From NCBI GenBank assembly GCA_003646025.1, contig QNDR01000017.1, forward strand, positions 1 to 32,627: a stretch of DNA of 32,627 nt, in the 5' to 3' direction. Position numbers and translations under genes: made by a program. This DNA comes from Candidatus Fermentibacterota bacterium. GTDB taxonomy: Bacteria > Fermentibacterota > Fermentibacteria > Fermentibacterales > JCC-6. How positions within the stretch are numbered: position 1 is the first letter of the stretch; the number at the start of each line of letters is the position of its first letter. Shown piece by piece: positions 8,542 through 18,622 of the stretch. Under the pieces are notes generated by a model. It ran no database searches. It was not told where the DNA came from and was given only the letters and a program-made list of their open reading frames with translations.

Positions 8542-9377
8542 TCTCTCAGTACCTCCATTGACCTTTTGAGATCATTCTTTATCAGTTTTTTCAACATTGC
8601 TTCCGTACCAACCTGCTCAGGCGCTCTGATAAAAGCTTTAAACTCCACAGACACCCGGGCTCCGTACATATCCCCGTTAAAACCGGGCACATGCACTTCA
8701 ACAAGGTTCCTTTCCGGGACCACAAACGCTACAGACTCATACCTCTCACAACCTATTCCGGCGAAGGTCGCGTAGCTTCCTTTCAGGGGCAGCAGTTTGG
8801 ACGCGGGGACTCTGATATTCAGAGTTGGAAACCCCAGAGTTCTGCCATAACCCCTGCCTCTGGAAACAACACCGGTTGCCCCGTAGGCACGGCCCAGAAG
8901 TTCAGAAGCACTACTCAGATCACCGCTGAGTATAAGCTCCCTGATCTTCCCGCTCTTCACAGGCACGCCATCCACATCCTCCGGCTCTACCACAGTAATG
9001 GTAAGTCCTGTCTGCTGCAGACATTCCCTCAGGGTATCAGTACCGCCGGAAGCGCCACTGCCAAACCTGAAGTCGTACCCCACTGCAAATCCGTCAAACA
9101 GACCAATCCCGGCAAGTAATCTGCAGAAATCCTGCGGCGGTGTGACTGCAGTTACCCTGTCAAACGGAAGCGTAATAATACTAGATATTCCATTGTCCCG
9201 CAACAATTCATAACGCTCTGCAGGTGTTGTAAGCCGCTTTTTCCAGGAAAGGCCGCCGAACATCTGCCTGGGAACAGGCTCGAAAAAGACAACACCCCCG
9301 CCAGGTCCTGCTGCTTCTATTACCTTCATATGCCCTCTGTGAAGACCGTCAAAAGCTCCTAATGCAGCGCGGGTCAC
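8535..9377 (-). CDS. ribF: Bifunctional riboflavin kinase/FAD synthetase
   Basis: [54 protein letters not shown] start overlapping the truB stop (GTGA). Confidence 0.92.
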   Translation of the reverse strand: MTRAALGAFDGLHRGHMKVIEAAGPGGGVVFFEPVPRQMFGGLSWKKRLTTPAERYELLRDNGISSIITLPFDRVTAVTPPQDFCRLLAGIGLFDGFAVGYDFRFGSGASGGTDTLRECLQQTGLTITVVEPEDVDGVPVKSGKIRELILSGDLSSASELLGRAYGATGVVSRGRGYGRTLGFPTLNIRVPASKLLPLKGSYATFAGIGCERYESVAFVVPERNLVEVHVPGFNGDMYGARVSVEFKAFIRAPEQVGTEAMLKKLIKNDLKRSMEVLREW

Positions 9378-10246
9378 AGCATTGCCTCATCTACCAGAAC
9401 TACTTTTGGTTGAAATACAGAACCATCCCCGACACCAACGGCAAGAAGCTCTCCTCTGCGGTTTAAAGCGGTGGCAGTACCAACAACTTCCCATGGAAAA
9501 GGATTCCCGTGGACAATACCTTCCGCAACGGAATCAGCTACCAGTTTGCCGGGATATCCTCTCATGGCTTCGGCCATGGAAAGCATGGCTTGTTCACTGC
9601 AGTTGTCTTTTGACGCTTCTGTAACACTGAACAGGCCTGCCACAGTTCTTCTTATTCTGTCTGCCACTGCAAAAGTCCCCAGAGCCTTTCCTATATCCCG
9701 TGCCAGGGCTCTTACATAGGTACCCTGTGACACGGTAACTTCCAGTGTAATTCTACCGTCTTCAAGCTCGCCGTGCTCCCAGCTGCCTGCTGTAACTTCT
9801 CTCACCGGCATGTCAGGCGTTTCACCCTGCCTGGCCAGTTTGTACCCTCGGTTTCCTCCGACCCTCACAGCACTGAAAACAGGAACTTTCTGGGGAAACG
9901 TGCCTGTGAAATCTGCCAGAACATTGACAACATCCAAAGTGGACAGATGTGAAGAATCGACTTCTTCAAGCACCCTGCCTGACATATCAAGCGTATCTGT
10001 AGAAACACCTGTGACCAGATCGAAAGAATAGCGCTTTGTGCTGCCGGAGATGTAAGAGGCAAGCCTTGTGGCCTTACCCAGAATCACAACAAGCAACCCG
10101 GTTGCGTCTGGGTCAAGGGTCCCACAGTGCCCGTACTTCCTGAAACCGTTAGCCTTCGCTACAGCTCCCGCCGCTTTCCTGGAGGTAATCCCTTCAGCTT
10201 TATCCAGCAGGTAAACGCCACCTGATGCCGAACCGGGCTGCAACAC
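9374..10246 (-). CDS. truB: tRNA pseudouridine(55) synthase
   Basis: LLDKAEGITSRKA, KYGHCGTLDPDATGLLVVILGKATRL, RALARDIGKALG. Confidence 0.95.
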   Translation of the reverse strand: MLQPGSASGGVYLLDKAEGITSRKAAGAVAKANGFRKYGHCGTLDPDATGLLVVILGKATRLASYISGSTKRYSFDLVTGVSTDTLDMSGRVLEEVDSSHLSTLDVVNVLADFTGTFPQKVPVFSAVRVGGNRGYKLARQGETPDMPVREVTAGSWEHGELEDGRITLEVTVSQGTYVRALARDIGKALGTFAVADRIRRTVAGLFSVTEASKDNCSEQAMLSMAEAMRGYPGKLVADSVAEGIVHGNPFPWEVVGTATALNRRGELLAVGVGDGSVFQPKVVLVDEAML

Positions 10247-10249
10247 CTG

Positions 10250-10600
10250 TCAGCTTTCCTCTGCGTTCAGTTTGCGGATGGCAGAGAGAATCTCTTCGCC
10301 CTCTTTAACAGAGTTGTCCCACTGGAATCTCAGTGCTGGTACTATCCTCATATCAAGTTTTCCTGCAAGATTTTTCCTGATAAAACCGGAGGCCTTTTTA
10401 AGTACCTTCTGAACATCATCCGCATCTATATCAGTCTGATATGAGGAGACATACACTCTTGCAAAAGAACCGTCTCTGGCCAGTTCAACCCTGTTTACTA
10501 CAAGGGTATTCAGCCTGGGATCAGATATTTCACGCTGGAGTATCTCAGAAACAAGCATCTGTATTCTGTTGGCAATCTGCTGCGTTCTTCTTGGATTCAC
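10250..10600 (-). CDS. rbfA: Ribosome-binding factor A
   Basis: 116 aa RbfA pattern (RRTQQIANRIQMLVSEILQREISDPRL...PALRFQWDNSVKEGEEI) and conserved position between infB and truB. Confidence 0.93.
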   Translation of the reverse strand: MNPRRTQQIANRIQMLVSEILQREISDPRLNTLVVNRVELARDGSFARVYVSSYQTDIDADDVQKVLKKASGFIRKNLAGKLDMRIVPALRFQWDNSVKEGEEILSAIRKLNAEES

Positions 10601-12753
10601 TACAGTTCTCGCGCGATCTTGATGATCTCAAAGCTCTCAATGGTGTCTCCCACTTTGATATCATCATATCTGTAAAGGCCTACACCGCACTCAAACCCTG
10701 CAGACATTTCCCGTTTGTCATCTTTGTGATGCTTGAGAGATGAAATTTCTCCCTCCCACAGAACAACACCGTTTCGAACAAGACGGGCTTTTGCGTTGCG
10801 TTTGATTTTTCCAGCCACAATGTAGCAGCCTGCAATAACACCGATCTTCGGAACCTTGAATGTGTCGCGAACCTCAACCGAACCAAGGAATTCCTCTTTC
10901 TCCTCAGGTTTGAGAAGGCCGCTGAGAGCTTTCCGCACAGTATCTTCAAGGTGGTAAATTACATTGTATGTGCTGATTTCCACGCCCTCTTCCGCGGCTC
11001 TCTCACGGGCACGCAGATCAGGTCTTACTTTGAAACCAAGTATAACAGCATTGGATGCAGCAGCCAGATCAACATCTCTTTCTGTGATTCCACCTGCTCC
11101 GCTTAGAATAACATCTATACCCACTTCATCGTTCTGAAGTTTAGACAGAGTATCGACAATAGCTTCAGCAGAACCGGAGACATCCGATTTTATGATGATG
11201 TTGAGAACCCGCTCATCACTTGAAGTTGTAGCCCAGAAATCCTCCAGAGAAACCCTGTGTCTGGCATGAAGTAGCTTCTCCCGCGCAACCATCTGTCTGC
11301 GAAGCGCGACTTTCCTGGCTTCCTGTTCGTTCTCTACTGCGATGAATGAATCTCCTGCAGACGGAACCCCTGGAGAGCCCAGAAGCTGAACAGGATAACC
11401 AGGTGGAACTTCAAGGATCTGAACGTCGTTTTCATCAAAAAGTGCCCTGGCCCTTCCGGAATACTGACCTGCAACAAAGGCGTCGCCCTCGTGAAGAGTA
11501 CCGTCCTGAACAAGGATATTCACAATGGAACCTCTTCTTGCATCAACTCTTCCTTCAAGAACTGTTCCTTTGGCCAGCCTGTCGGGAAAAGCTGTGAGTT
11601 CAAGCATCTCCGACTGGATCAGAATCATTTCAAGAAGCTCGTCCACTCCTTCTCCGGTGATTGCAGAAACTTCAGCACACTGAACATTTCCGCTCCACTC
11701 CTCCACCAGAACATTGTTCTTTGCCAGATCCTGCTTTATGAAATCGGGATTTGCCGTGGCGAGATCCATCTTGGTTATGGCAACAATTATCGGAATTCCA
11801 GCAGCTCTTGCGTGTTCAATCGATTCTTTTGTCTGGGGCATCACCCTGCTGTCGGAAGCAACGACCAGAACGACAATATCAGTTACCATAGCCCCTCTGG
11901 CACGCATTGCCGTGAAAGCGGCGTGGCCTGGGGTATCTATAAACGTTACCTGATTGTCGTCACCTACCGTTGCGACGTAAGCACCTATGTGCTGGGTAAT
12001 TCCACCTGATTCGGTAGCTATTACATTTGCGGACCGAATGCGGTCGAGAAGTGCTGTTTTACCGTGATCCACATGGCCCATAATAGTCACAACAGGAGGC
12101 CTTTCCTCGCGGACAGCATCGGTGTCTGAAACCCTTGCCTCTTCAAGAGCCTCAGCTCCGTACTCACTGACTTCGCGTACGGTGAAACCAAGTTCTTCGG
12201 CAACCAGAGATATTGTATCCACATCCAGCCTCTGGTTGGCTGTAGCCATGACGCCAAGCTTCATACATGCTGCAATTACGCCGTTAACCGGCTGCCCCAT
12301 CTGCTGAGACAGCTCCGCCGGGCTTGTAAATTCGGTAACCTTGAGGATCTTCTCTTCTCCGTCATCGAAAGTACGCTGTTCTTCGTGTCTCTCCTGCTTT
12401 TCCTTGCGGTATCTGACTTTTTTACTCTTGCGGTTTTTTGCTCCGCCTGAGTCCATTTTGGCTAGAATTTTCTTAACATTCTTTACCGTCTCAGCAGAGA
12501 CAACTGTTTTTTTCTTGCGTCTTCTCCGTTTGCGTTTCTTTGTCGCCCGGGTTTTGGCTTCTGCCTTCTGTTTTTCAAACTGCTCGATAACCCGGCCGGC
12601 ATCTTCCACGCGAACTGTGCTCATGTGGCTTTTCGCCTCAATTTTCAGCTCACCGAGAACCTTCAGAAGTGCTTCGCTGGATATGTTAAGCTCGCGAGCC
12701 AGCTCATAAACCCTCTTCTTCTGTACTTTATTTTCTTCCGTCAAGGAAATCAC
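10600..12753 (-). CDS. infB: Translation initiation factor IF-2
   Basis: 717 aa; PPVVTIMGHVDHGKTALLDRIR, FIDTPGHAAFTAMRARGA, IPIIVAITKMDL. GTG start at 12751-12753 in the ORF track; an in-frame TTG at 12742-12744 with SD-like GAAGG is an alternative. Confidence 0.97.
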   Translation of the reverse strand: MISLTEENKVQKKRVYELARELNISSEALLKVLGELKIEAKSHMSTVRVEDAGRVIEQFEKQKAEAKTRATKKRKRRRRKKKTVVSAETVKNVKKILAKMDSGGAKNRKSKKVRYRKEKQERHEEQRTFDDGEEKILKVTEFTSPAELSQQMGQPVNGVIAACMKLGVMATANQRLDVDTISLVAEELGFTVREVSEYGAEALEEARVSDTDAVREERPPVVTIMGHVDHGKTALLDRIRSANVIATESGGITQHIGAYVATVGDDNQVTFIDTPGHAAFTAMRARGAMVTDIVVLVVASDSRVMPQTKESIEHARAAGIPIIVAITKMDLATANPDFIKQDLAKNNVLVEEWSGNVQCAEVSAITGEGVDELLEMILIQSEMLELTAFPDRLAKGTVLEGRVDARRGSIVNILVQDGTLHEGDAFVAGQYSGRARALFDENDVQILEVPPGYPVQLLGSPGVPSAGDSFIAVENEQEARKVALRRQMVAREKLLHARHRVSLEDFWATTSSDERVLNIIIKSDVSGSAEAIVDTLSKLQNDEVGIDVILSGAGGITERDVDLAAASNAVILGFKVRPDLRARERAAEEGVEISTYNVIYHLEDTVRKALSGLLKPEEKEEFLGSVEVRDTFKVPKIGVIAGCYIVAGKIKRNAKARLVRNGVVLWEGEISSLKHHKDDKREMSAGFECGVGLYRYDDIKVGDTIESFEIIKIAREL

Positions 12754-12768
12754 CTTCTTTCACACTTG

Positions 12769-14139
12769 TTAATCAGTGGCTTCCTCTGGTTCATTTTCAG
12801 ACTCAGATGAATTATTCTGTTCGTTTTCTTTTGCTACCTCAATCTGGTGTACTCTCTGTTCCACCAGTTCGGCTGCTTCCTGCAGTATCTGTTTAAGCTT
12901 TACAGGACCGACACCCTGTACTTCCTTCAGCTCTTCCTCTGTGGACTCCAGAATGATCTGTGCCGAATCGTAACCGGCTCTGCTGAGTCTTTCAGCAAGC
13001 TTGTCATTTACACTGGGCAGTTCACTGACATCAACCCTGAGCATGTTCTCCCAGCGGTTTTCTTCTTCCCACTGGCTCTGAGTTTTAAGGTCTATCCTGC
13101 GCTCCACCAGCTGCCCGGCAAGTCGCACATTGTGTCCGTTTCTGCCTATGGCAAGGGAAAGCTGGTCATCTGGAACAACGGCAATCAGAATGTCTTCCAT
13201 TTCTCCTGTTTCACGGTTGAAAGACTGTTCTGAATCTATACTGAGAACCGTTGCTGGAGCCAGCGCCTGGGATGCCAGGACAAAACGGTCTCTGGTCCAC
13301 GGTAGAATATCAATACGCTCACCGTTCAATTCCCTCATCACCGACTGAACTCTGGATCCCTTCATTCCAACAAAAGCCCCCACAGCATCAATGCGCATAT
13401 CGGTACTGGAAACCGCGATCTTCGATCTTACTCCCGGTTCCCTGGCAATAACCTTTATGTTGACAATGCCCTCCTCGATCTCGGGAGCTTCTCTTTCAAA
13501 AAGCCTTCTCACAAGTTCCGGAGTTGCCCTTGAAAGAACCAGCTGGGGTTCCAGACTCTCGGGTTTCTCTACCCGGATAAGAACAGGTGTAATGGAATCC
13601 CCCTGGTCATATCTCTCTCCCCGCGCCCTTTCGTCGGCCGGGACAACAGCTTCAATGCTGCCAGCAACCTGCACCAGAATTCTGTTCCTGTAGACCTGCT
13701 GAACTCTGCATCTGGGAATAATTGAGCCAATTCTGCTTTCGTACTCTTTCCAGACCTGATTTCTCTCTGCCGACTTGACAAGCAACAGAAATTCAGCCCT
13801 GAATTCGTTGACAGCAGCCCTTCCGAAATCGGCAATGCTTATGGGAACTGCAACCTGATCTCCAATTTCACATTTCTTGTCGATTTTCCTTGCCTTCTTT
13901 ATATCTATCTCCAGATGGGTCTTCCTCCGGGCGACCTTTTCAACAACTGTTTTCAGAGCTTCCATACGGATATCACCGCTGCCCTGTTCCCATGTAACTT
14001 TGATGTCCTGTTCTTCCCCGTACTCTCTTAGAGAAGCCTTGGCAAGACCTGCATGAAGGCTCCGGAGAAGAATCTCCCGGTTCACTCCCTTTTCCCTCAC
14101 CAGGCCGGCGAGAGCTTCTACTCTCTCATAATCAGCCAA
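12769..14139 (-). CDS. nusA: Transcription termination/antitermination protein NusA
   Basis: RSKIAVSSTD, VGAFVGMKGSRVQSVMRELNGERIDILPW, KH domains, C-terminal HhH-like repeat; TTG start preceded by AGGGGG. Confidence 0.95.
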   Translation of the reverse strand: MADYERVEALAGLVREKGVNREILLRSLHAGLAKASLREYGEEQDIKVTWEQGSGDIRMEALKTVVEKVARRKTHLEIDIKKARKIDKKCEIGDQVAVPISIADFGRAAVNEFRAEFLLLVKSAERNQVWKEYESRIGSIIPRCRVQQVYRNRILVQVAGSIEAVVPADERARGERYDQGDSITPVLIRVEKPESLEPQLVLSRATPELVRRLFEREAPEIEEGIVNIKVIAREPGVRSKIAVSSTDMRIDAVGAFVGMKGSRVQSVMRELNGERIDILPWTRDRFVLASQALAPATVLSIDSEQSFNRETGEMEDILIAVVPDDQLSLAIGRNGHNVRLAGQLVERRIDLKTQSQWEEENRWENMLRVDVSELPSVNDKLAERLSRAGYDSAQIILESTEEELKEVQGVGPVKLKQILQEAAELVEQRVHQIEVAKENEQNNSSESENEPEEATD

Positions 14140-14151
14140 TTGAACCCCCTG

Positions 14152-14571
14152 TTAAATTGCTTCTCGAGCCGAAAGTACACTTCCAGGATCAGTTACTCTT
14201 CCGCCCTCAAATGTCATAAGCCCGTCGGTGTAATCAACAAGAATTTCTGTGAATTCTTCGGACTCTGTTTTTACTTCAAGTTTTCTTCCCACACATCGCT
14301 TCCAGTCGTTCTCTGTAGACAACTGCCTGCCAATTCCAGGTGAACTGACCTCAAGGGTATAGGCTCCCTGTATCAGGTCAAGGGTTTCCACCGCATTGGC
14401 AATTGCTCTTGACACACCGGCACACTCATCCAGGCCTACTCTTCCAACTCTGTCTACATAAACGCGAAGAACTCTTCTTCTTCCCGCCTGAAAAAGGTTG
14501 GTATCTACGAGCAGAAGACCTGATTCCGCTACTATTTTTTCAACATGTTCCAGCACATCATCATGAGTCAA
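14152..14571 (-). CDS. rimP: Ribosome maturation factor RimP
   Basis: RVYVDRVGRVGLDECAGVSRAIANAVET...GAYTLEVSSPGIGRQL. TTG at 14569-14571 with GGAGG 7 nt upstream is the best start; the ATG at 14595 is an alternative. The longest ORF (to 14649) would run through a terminator. Confidence 0.9.
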   Translation of the reverse strand: MTHDDVLEHVEKIVAESGLLLVDTNLFQAGRRRVLRVYVDRVGRVGLDECAGVSRAIANAVETLDLIQGAYTLEVSSPGIGRQLSTENDWKRCVGRKLEVKTESEEFTEILVDYTDGLMTFEGGRVTDPGSVLSAREAI

Positions 14572-14613
14572 ACGAAAACCTCCAAATACAACCATACACA
14601 ACCAGCATCTAGC

Positions 14614-14636
14614 AAAAATGGGCGCAACGCGCCCAT
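14614..14636 (-). terminator. Rho-independent terminator/possible attenuator between the glycan cluster and rimP
   Basis: Minus strand ATGGGCGC-GTT-GCGCCCAT-TTTT: perfect 8-bp stem (14618-14625/14629-14636), 3-nt loop, T run. Confidence 0.85.
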
Positions 14637-14659
14637 GCCTGCAAAGCACAAGTAACGCT

Positions 14660-14688
14660 AATCTATGGGAAAACAGGAATTACATCAA
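14660..14688 (-). promoter_or_regulatory. Candidate sigma70-like promoter reading toward rimP
   Basis: Minus strand TTGATG (14683-14688) - 17 nt - TAGATT (14660-14665). Each hexamer is a 4/6 consensus match by eye. Low information content. Confidence 0.3.
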
Positions 14689-17558
14689 GGGCTGACTTGA
14701 ACCCTTACCGCCCCGCTAACAAGGTCATCTCTCAACAGATCAACAGTGGATAGAGTTGAACCCTGCGTCTGAAACCTGATTCTGTCTGTATCGTCTGTGA
14801 GTATACCTGCAACCACTGCCGACCATACTTCCGGCTTCAGCTCCCGTATTTTATCTCTGCAGTAGAAGATACGGTCTAATAGATACTGATTCTGTTCCGA
14901 AGCGAAAATATTATAGTCCCACCAGTATGAAGTTACCAGAAGGAATGTCATCTCCAGTTCCATTTCGTACCACTGCGGATTCAGTGAATCGGCAGCCATA
15001 CGGGAGTGAAGGCTGTCTGAAATCACAGCAGGAAGACTGGTAGAAAGCCACGGTGCCTGAAAACCGTCTCTCATTGCTGTTCTGCTGCCTCCTACCGCCG
15101 TTCTCACCGAAAGTATTCCCTGTGCCACATCGGGGTCTATTCTTGAGTAAAACCGGTCGCTGTTCAACAGTGAATACACATCGTCAAGATGCCTGTCGAT
15201 TACTATCTGGCGAACGTAGATATCCATTACCTTACTGAAAACATCAGAGTTCCACTGTGAATCGAATAGAAGCTTCGCAGGCATGGTGTAAAAATCTATT
15301 GAATGTGGCAGAACCTGAGGAAAAGAGCTGCTGCTGAACAAAGCAGAAGCGGTCATTCTGAAGAGCTCTTCAAGTGCATCTTCACCAGTCATTGTAAAAA
15401 TCGTGCCATTCTCCCAGGAAGCAAATGGATGGTACTCGTCGATGTGTCTGATTCTGTTCGATAAAAACTCCGCCTGCTCCGGCGGCAGAACCTCGTCCGA
15501 GAGCTCACACATACAGTCAACAAGAGTATCTGCATTCTCAGGCTGACTTGAAACAATACACCAGGCTTTCTCCACTGTTGAGTTGTAGTTTTCCTGCAGC
15601 CTGCGTCCTTCAGCACCGGTGTCAAAACCCAGAAGAATATGATGGAAATACAGGAGGGCACCAGATACTGTATTCGGGTGTATTGCAATAAGAGCTGAAA
15701 CCTGGTTGAAGTAATCGTTTCGCCTGTGCGCATGAATCCTGTAGGACTTATAGAGTTCATCCATGGACTGGTCCAGTAAACCCATGTTTGAATAGCCAAG
15801 TGCCAGGTTGTTGTGAACCTCGGCATAGTCAGGAGCCATTGTTACCAGACTGTCGTATGCAGCCATTCCCAGAAGTAGTTCATTCTGTATCTGCCCGGGT
15901 GTAAGGGGATTGGTTAACCCTGCCTGTTCAAGGGCTGACCGCATGGCAGGAACCGGTGGCGCCATAACCATGTACCTGGTAAGATGTGCGCTTCCAAGGG
16001 CGTACCATCCACCGAGATCATAAGGGTAGATCTCCGTAGCCTGTTTTGAATAAGCAACAGCACTGTCGGCGAAAACAGTAGCATTCTGCCACTGAATTAC
16101 AGCAGCATCAAGAGCATCTTTGTTACCGGTATCAGCCCACTGAGCTGCAGCGGAATAACCTGCGTTCATAGCATTTTCTGTTCTGGCCAGGAAAATATCC
16201 TTCCCCCGGAACACAAGCACTGATGATCGGGACAGCGGTATGTAGTGAACAAACAACCCTGCAGCAAGAACAACGCCGGCTGCTGCAAGAAGAACTGCCC
16301 CGGCCTTCATCTTTTTCCCCGGAACAACAGATCTGGTCTCTCCAGACAGATACACCATAGCCAGGGTTGCGAAAAGCCAGGCTGTAGGCGGCCATCTGAG
16401 ATGTACTGAAACCAGCGCTTCAGCAAGCATTGCAGCCATTCCGGCAAATGCGCCAGCCCGGAGCAGACTGGCCTTCCTCAGATACCCGAGCATCCCCCAC
16501 AATGCGGCTGTCCAGAGAATCAGACCGACGATCCCGAGGTCGACAAGAATCTCCAGGTATTCACAGTGGGCATGAAGAGTATTGTGACTTACGCCAAGAA
16601 TGCTGTACTCCGGATTTCGATACCGCGGGAAAAGAATCTGGAAGGATCCAGGTCCATGACCTGTAACTGGACTTTCAAAAAAGAGCCTGAGAGCTCCGGA
16701 CCAGATTGTTTTTCTTACCTGCAGTGTTCCCTGGTCTTCTGCAGAAGGGTCAAGCTCGGAAAGTCTGGAAGACATGGGAACAGCAACAGCCGCTATAACC
16801 ACCACAGCAAGAACTGCTGCTGGAATAAGCTTCCTGGAAGATTTCGAAGTGTTCCTGACGAACCATACCAGAAAAACGGAGGTTCCGGCAGCAACACCGA
16901 TAACGCTGCCGCGGGTTCCGCTGGCAACTATAGCAGTTGCAGCAAGAGCTGCAAAAGCCAGGGCAAGGATGGTTTTCAGAACCATGGTTTGATTTTTCAT
17001 CGAAAATATGTAAGCAACACCCAGGGGAATAACTGCCGACGCAAATCCACCGAGAAGGTTGGGATTTCCCATGCTTCCCGTGCTTCTACCGCTTCTCGTA
17101 AGTGCGGCATCCCAGGTAAATACATTGATTCCCTGCCACTGCAGCACCGCATAAACAAACATCACCGCAGCCGAGATCAGCATAACAAGGGCGAAGACTC
17201 TTATATGTGCCCCGTCAATAAACAGCAGTGATGAAATTGTTAACACCGTGAGAGAGAGCAACATAAAAAATGTAAACGGCCCATTGGGAGAATGAGCACC
17301 GGCAAAGTGCATTACCACCATAAGAAGCAGCACAGCGGCAACAGACACAAGCGTGATCCGTGGAATCCTGTCAGCGTAGTAAGGTTTTCCCAGGAAGATA
17401 AATACAGCGGCCATAACAGCCGCAAGGCTTCCGCCTGCTACGTAAAACATCTCTTTTATGAGAATGCTGTTCCTGCTGTTTGTCATCACACCAAACACCA
17501 CACCGGACATCACTGCAATCAGAAGCACAAGAAATGCTGTGGATACCTTTGTTCTCAT
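14685..17558 (-). CDS. O-antigen ligase/polymerase-like (Wzy_C) membrane protein with C-terminal TPR region
   Basis: 957 aa; multiple TM segments, SGTRGSVIGVAAG, GHGPGSFQILFPRYRNPEYSILGVSHNTLHAHCEYLEILVDLGIVGL; TPR-like HNNLALGYSNMGLLDQSMDELYKSYRI. Confidence 0.8.
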   Translation of the reverse strand: MRTKVSTAFLVLLIAVMSGVVFGVMTNSRNSILIKEMFYVAGGSLAAVMAAVFIFLGKPYYADRIPRITLVSVAAVLLLMVVMHFAGAHSPNGPFTFFMLLSLTVLTISSLLFIDGAHIRVFALVMLISAAVMFVYAVLQWQGINVFTWDAALTRSGRSTGSMGNPNLLGGFASAVIPLGVAYIFSMKNQTMVLKTILALAFAALAATAIVASGTRGSVIGVAAGTSVFLVWFVRNTSKSSRKLIPAAVLAVVVIAAVAVPMSSRLSELDPSAEDQGTLQVRKTIWSGALRLFFESPVTGHGPGSFQILFPRYRNPEYSILGVSHNTLHAHCEYLEILVDLGIVGLILWTAALWGMLGYLRKASLLRAGAFAGMAAMLAEALVSVHLRWPPTAWLFATLAMVYLSGETRSVVPGKKMKAGAVLLAAAGVVLAAGLFVHYIPLSRSSVLVFRGKDIFLARTENAMNAGYSAAAQWADTGNKDALDAAVIQWQNATVFADSAVAYSKQATEIYPYDLGGWYALGSAHLTRYMVMAPPVPAMRSALEQAGLTNPLTPGQIQNELLLGMAAYDSLVTMAPDYAEVHNNLALGYSNMGLLDQSMDELYKSYRIHAHRRNDYFNQVSALIAIHPNTVSGALLYFHHILLGFDTGAEGRRLQENYNSTVEKAWCIVSSQPENADTLVDCMCELSDEVLPPEQAEFLSNRIRHIDEYHPFASWENGTIFTMTGEDALEELFRMTASALFSSSSFPQVLPHSIDFYTMPAKLLFDSQWNSDVFSKVMDIYVRQIVIDRHLDDVYSLLNSDRFYSRIDPDVAQGILSVRTAVGGSRTAMRDGFQAPWLSTSLPAVISDSLHSRMAADSLNPQWYEMELEMTFLLVTSYWWDYNIFASEQNQYLLDRIFYCRDKIRELKPEVWSAVVAGILTDDTDRIRFQTQGSTLSTVDLLRDDLVSGAVRVQVSP

Positions 17559-18622
17559 CTATGGAAACCTTTCTCCCCGCGAGAGATGAACAGTGCGAAT
17601 ATGCTGATAACTCCGATGGCGTTTATGAAGGCCAGAACAGCCTGATACGGCTGAAGTGTGGGCAGGAGAAGTGCAGTTGTGCCGAGAATTACAGAAAAGA
17701 TGTACAGCATGAAAACTGTAGTTCGTTTGGAGTAGCCCATACGCATAAGTCTGTGGGCCAGATGGTTTTTATCTCCCTGAAAAAGAGGAGAACCGTGCTT
17801 TTTCCTGTAAACCAGAACCATTACAGTATCAACAAGTGGAACAGCTACAATAAGCAGAGGAGACAGTACTGAAAGGTACGGTATTGAACCTCTGGGTGTG
17901 TAGACCCCAAGAACGGCAATAATACCCAGCATGAAGCCCAGGAAGTTTGAACCGCAGTCTCCCATAAATGTTGATGCCGGAGGAAAATTGTAAAAAAGAA
18001 AACCGATGGATGCTCCTGCCAGAGCAACACTTATAAAAGCAACTGCCGGGTTGCCGTGCATTACATTCAAAGCGGCAAAGAACAGAGCTGAGATCGCCGA
18101 TACACCAGCGGTAACACCGTCGGCGTGGTCAAGAAGATTAACGGAATTGGTGATACCGAGAAGCCACACAAGTGTTATCGGTGCAGCCAGCCAGGCAATA
18201 TGATCCCCCTCCAGAAACAGATGTACCTGGGCACCGTTAACCACAAACAGAGCTCCTGCAATCAGAACCACAGCGGAATGCAGAAGAAGCTTAGTTCTGG
18301 GGGAAAGCTCAAACCTGTCATCAAGAAATCCCGTGAGTGCCATAAGAAATCCCGATGACAGCACAAGTATACATATCGATCTCCACGACAGAGGTGTATC
18401 GGCAATGCTTTCACCAGGCAGTACCGGGAATATCAGCATTCCGGCAACAATAGCTGCGGCAAACCCAAGAAAAACTGCAACTCCACCCATAACAGGAGTG
18501 CCCGACCCTCCTGATTTGCTTCCTCTGTCTACAAAACCCCATTTACCTGCAAGCCTGCTCATGAGAGGGGTAAGCAACAGGGAGAACACAAGGGCAACTG
18601 TAAGTGAAGTGAGGAGAATCAT
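17555..18622 (-). CDS. Polytopic polyprenyl-phosphate glycosyl-1-phosphate transferase (WecA/TagO/MraY family)
   Basis: SGTPVMGGVAVFLG, ALTGFLDDRFELSPRTKLLLH, NSVNLLDHADGVTAGVSAI, FLFYNFPPASTFMGDCGSNFLGFMLG, GDKNHLAHRLMRMGYSKR. Confidence 0.88.
   Translation of the reverse strand: MILLTSLTVALVFSLLLTPLMSRLAGKWGFVDRGSKSGGSGTPVMGGVAVFLGFAAAIVAGMLIFPVLPGESIADTPLSWRSICILVLSSGFLMALTGFLDDRFELSPRTKLLLHSAVVLIAGALFVVNGAQVHLFLEGDHIAWLAAPITLVWLLGITNSVNLLDHADGVTAGVSAISALFFAALNVMHGNPAVAFISVALAGASIGFLFYNFPPASTFMGDCGSNFLGFMLGIIAVLGVYTPRGSIPYLSVLSPLLIVAVPLVDTVMVLVYRKKHGSPLFQGDKNHLAHRLMRMGYSKRTTVFMLYIFSVILGTTALLLPTLQPYQAVLAFINAIGVISIFALFISRGEKGFHR

Noticed and set aside
16566-17231. Plus-strand 221 aa ORF
   Set aside because: Antisense to the O-antigen ligase membrane domain; low-complexity S/N/K-rich translation typical of antisense to TM segments.
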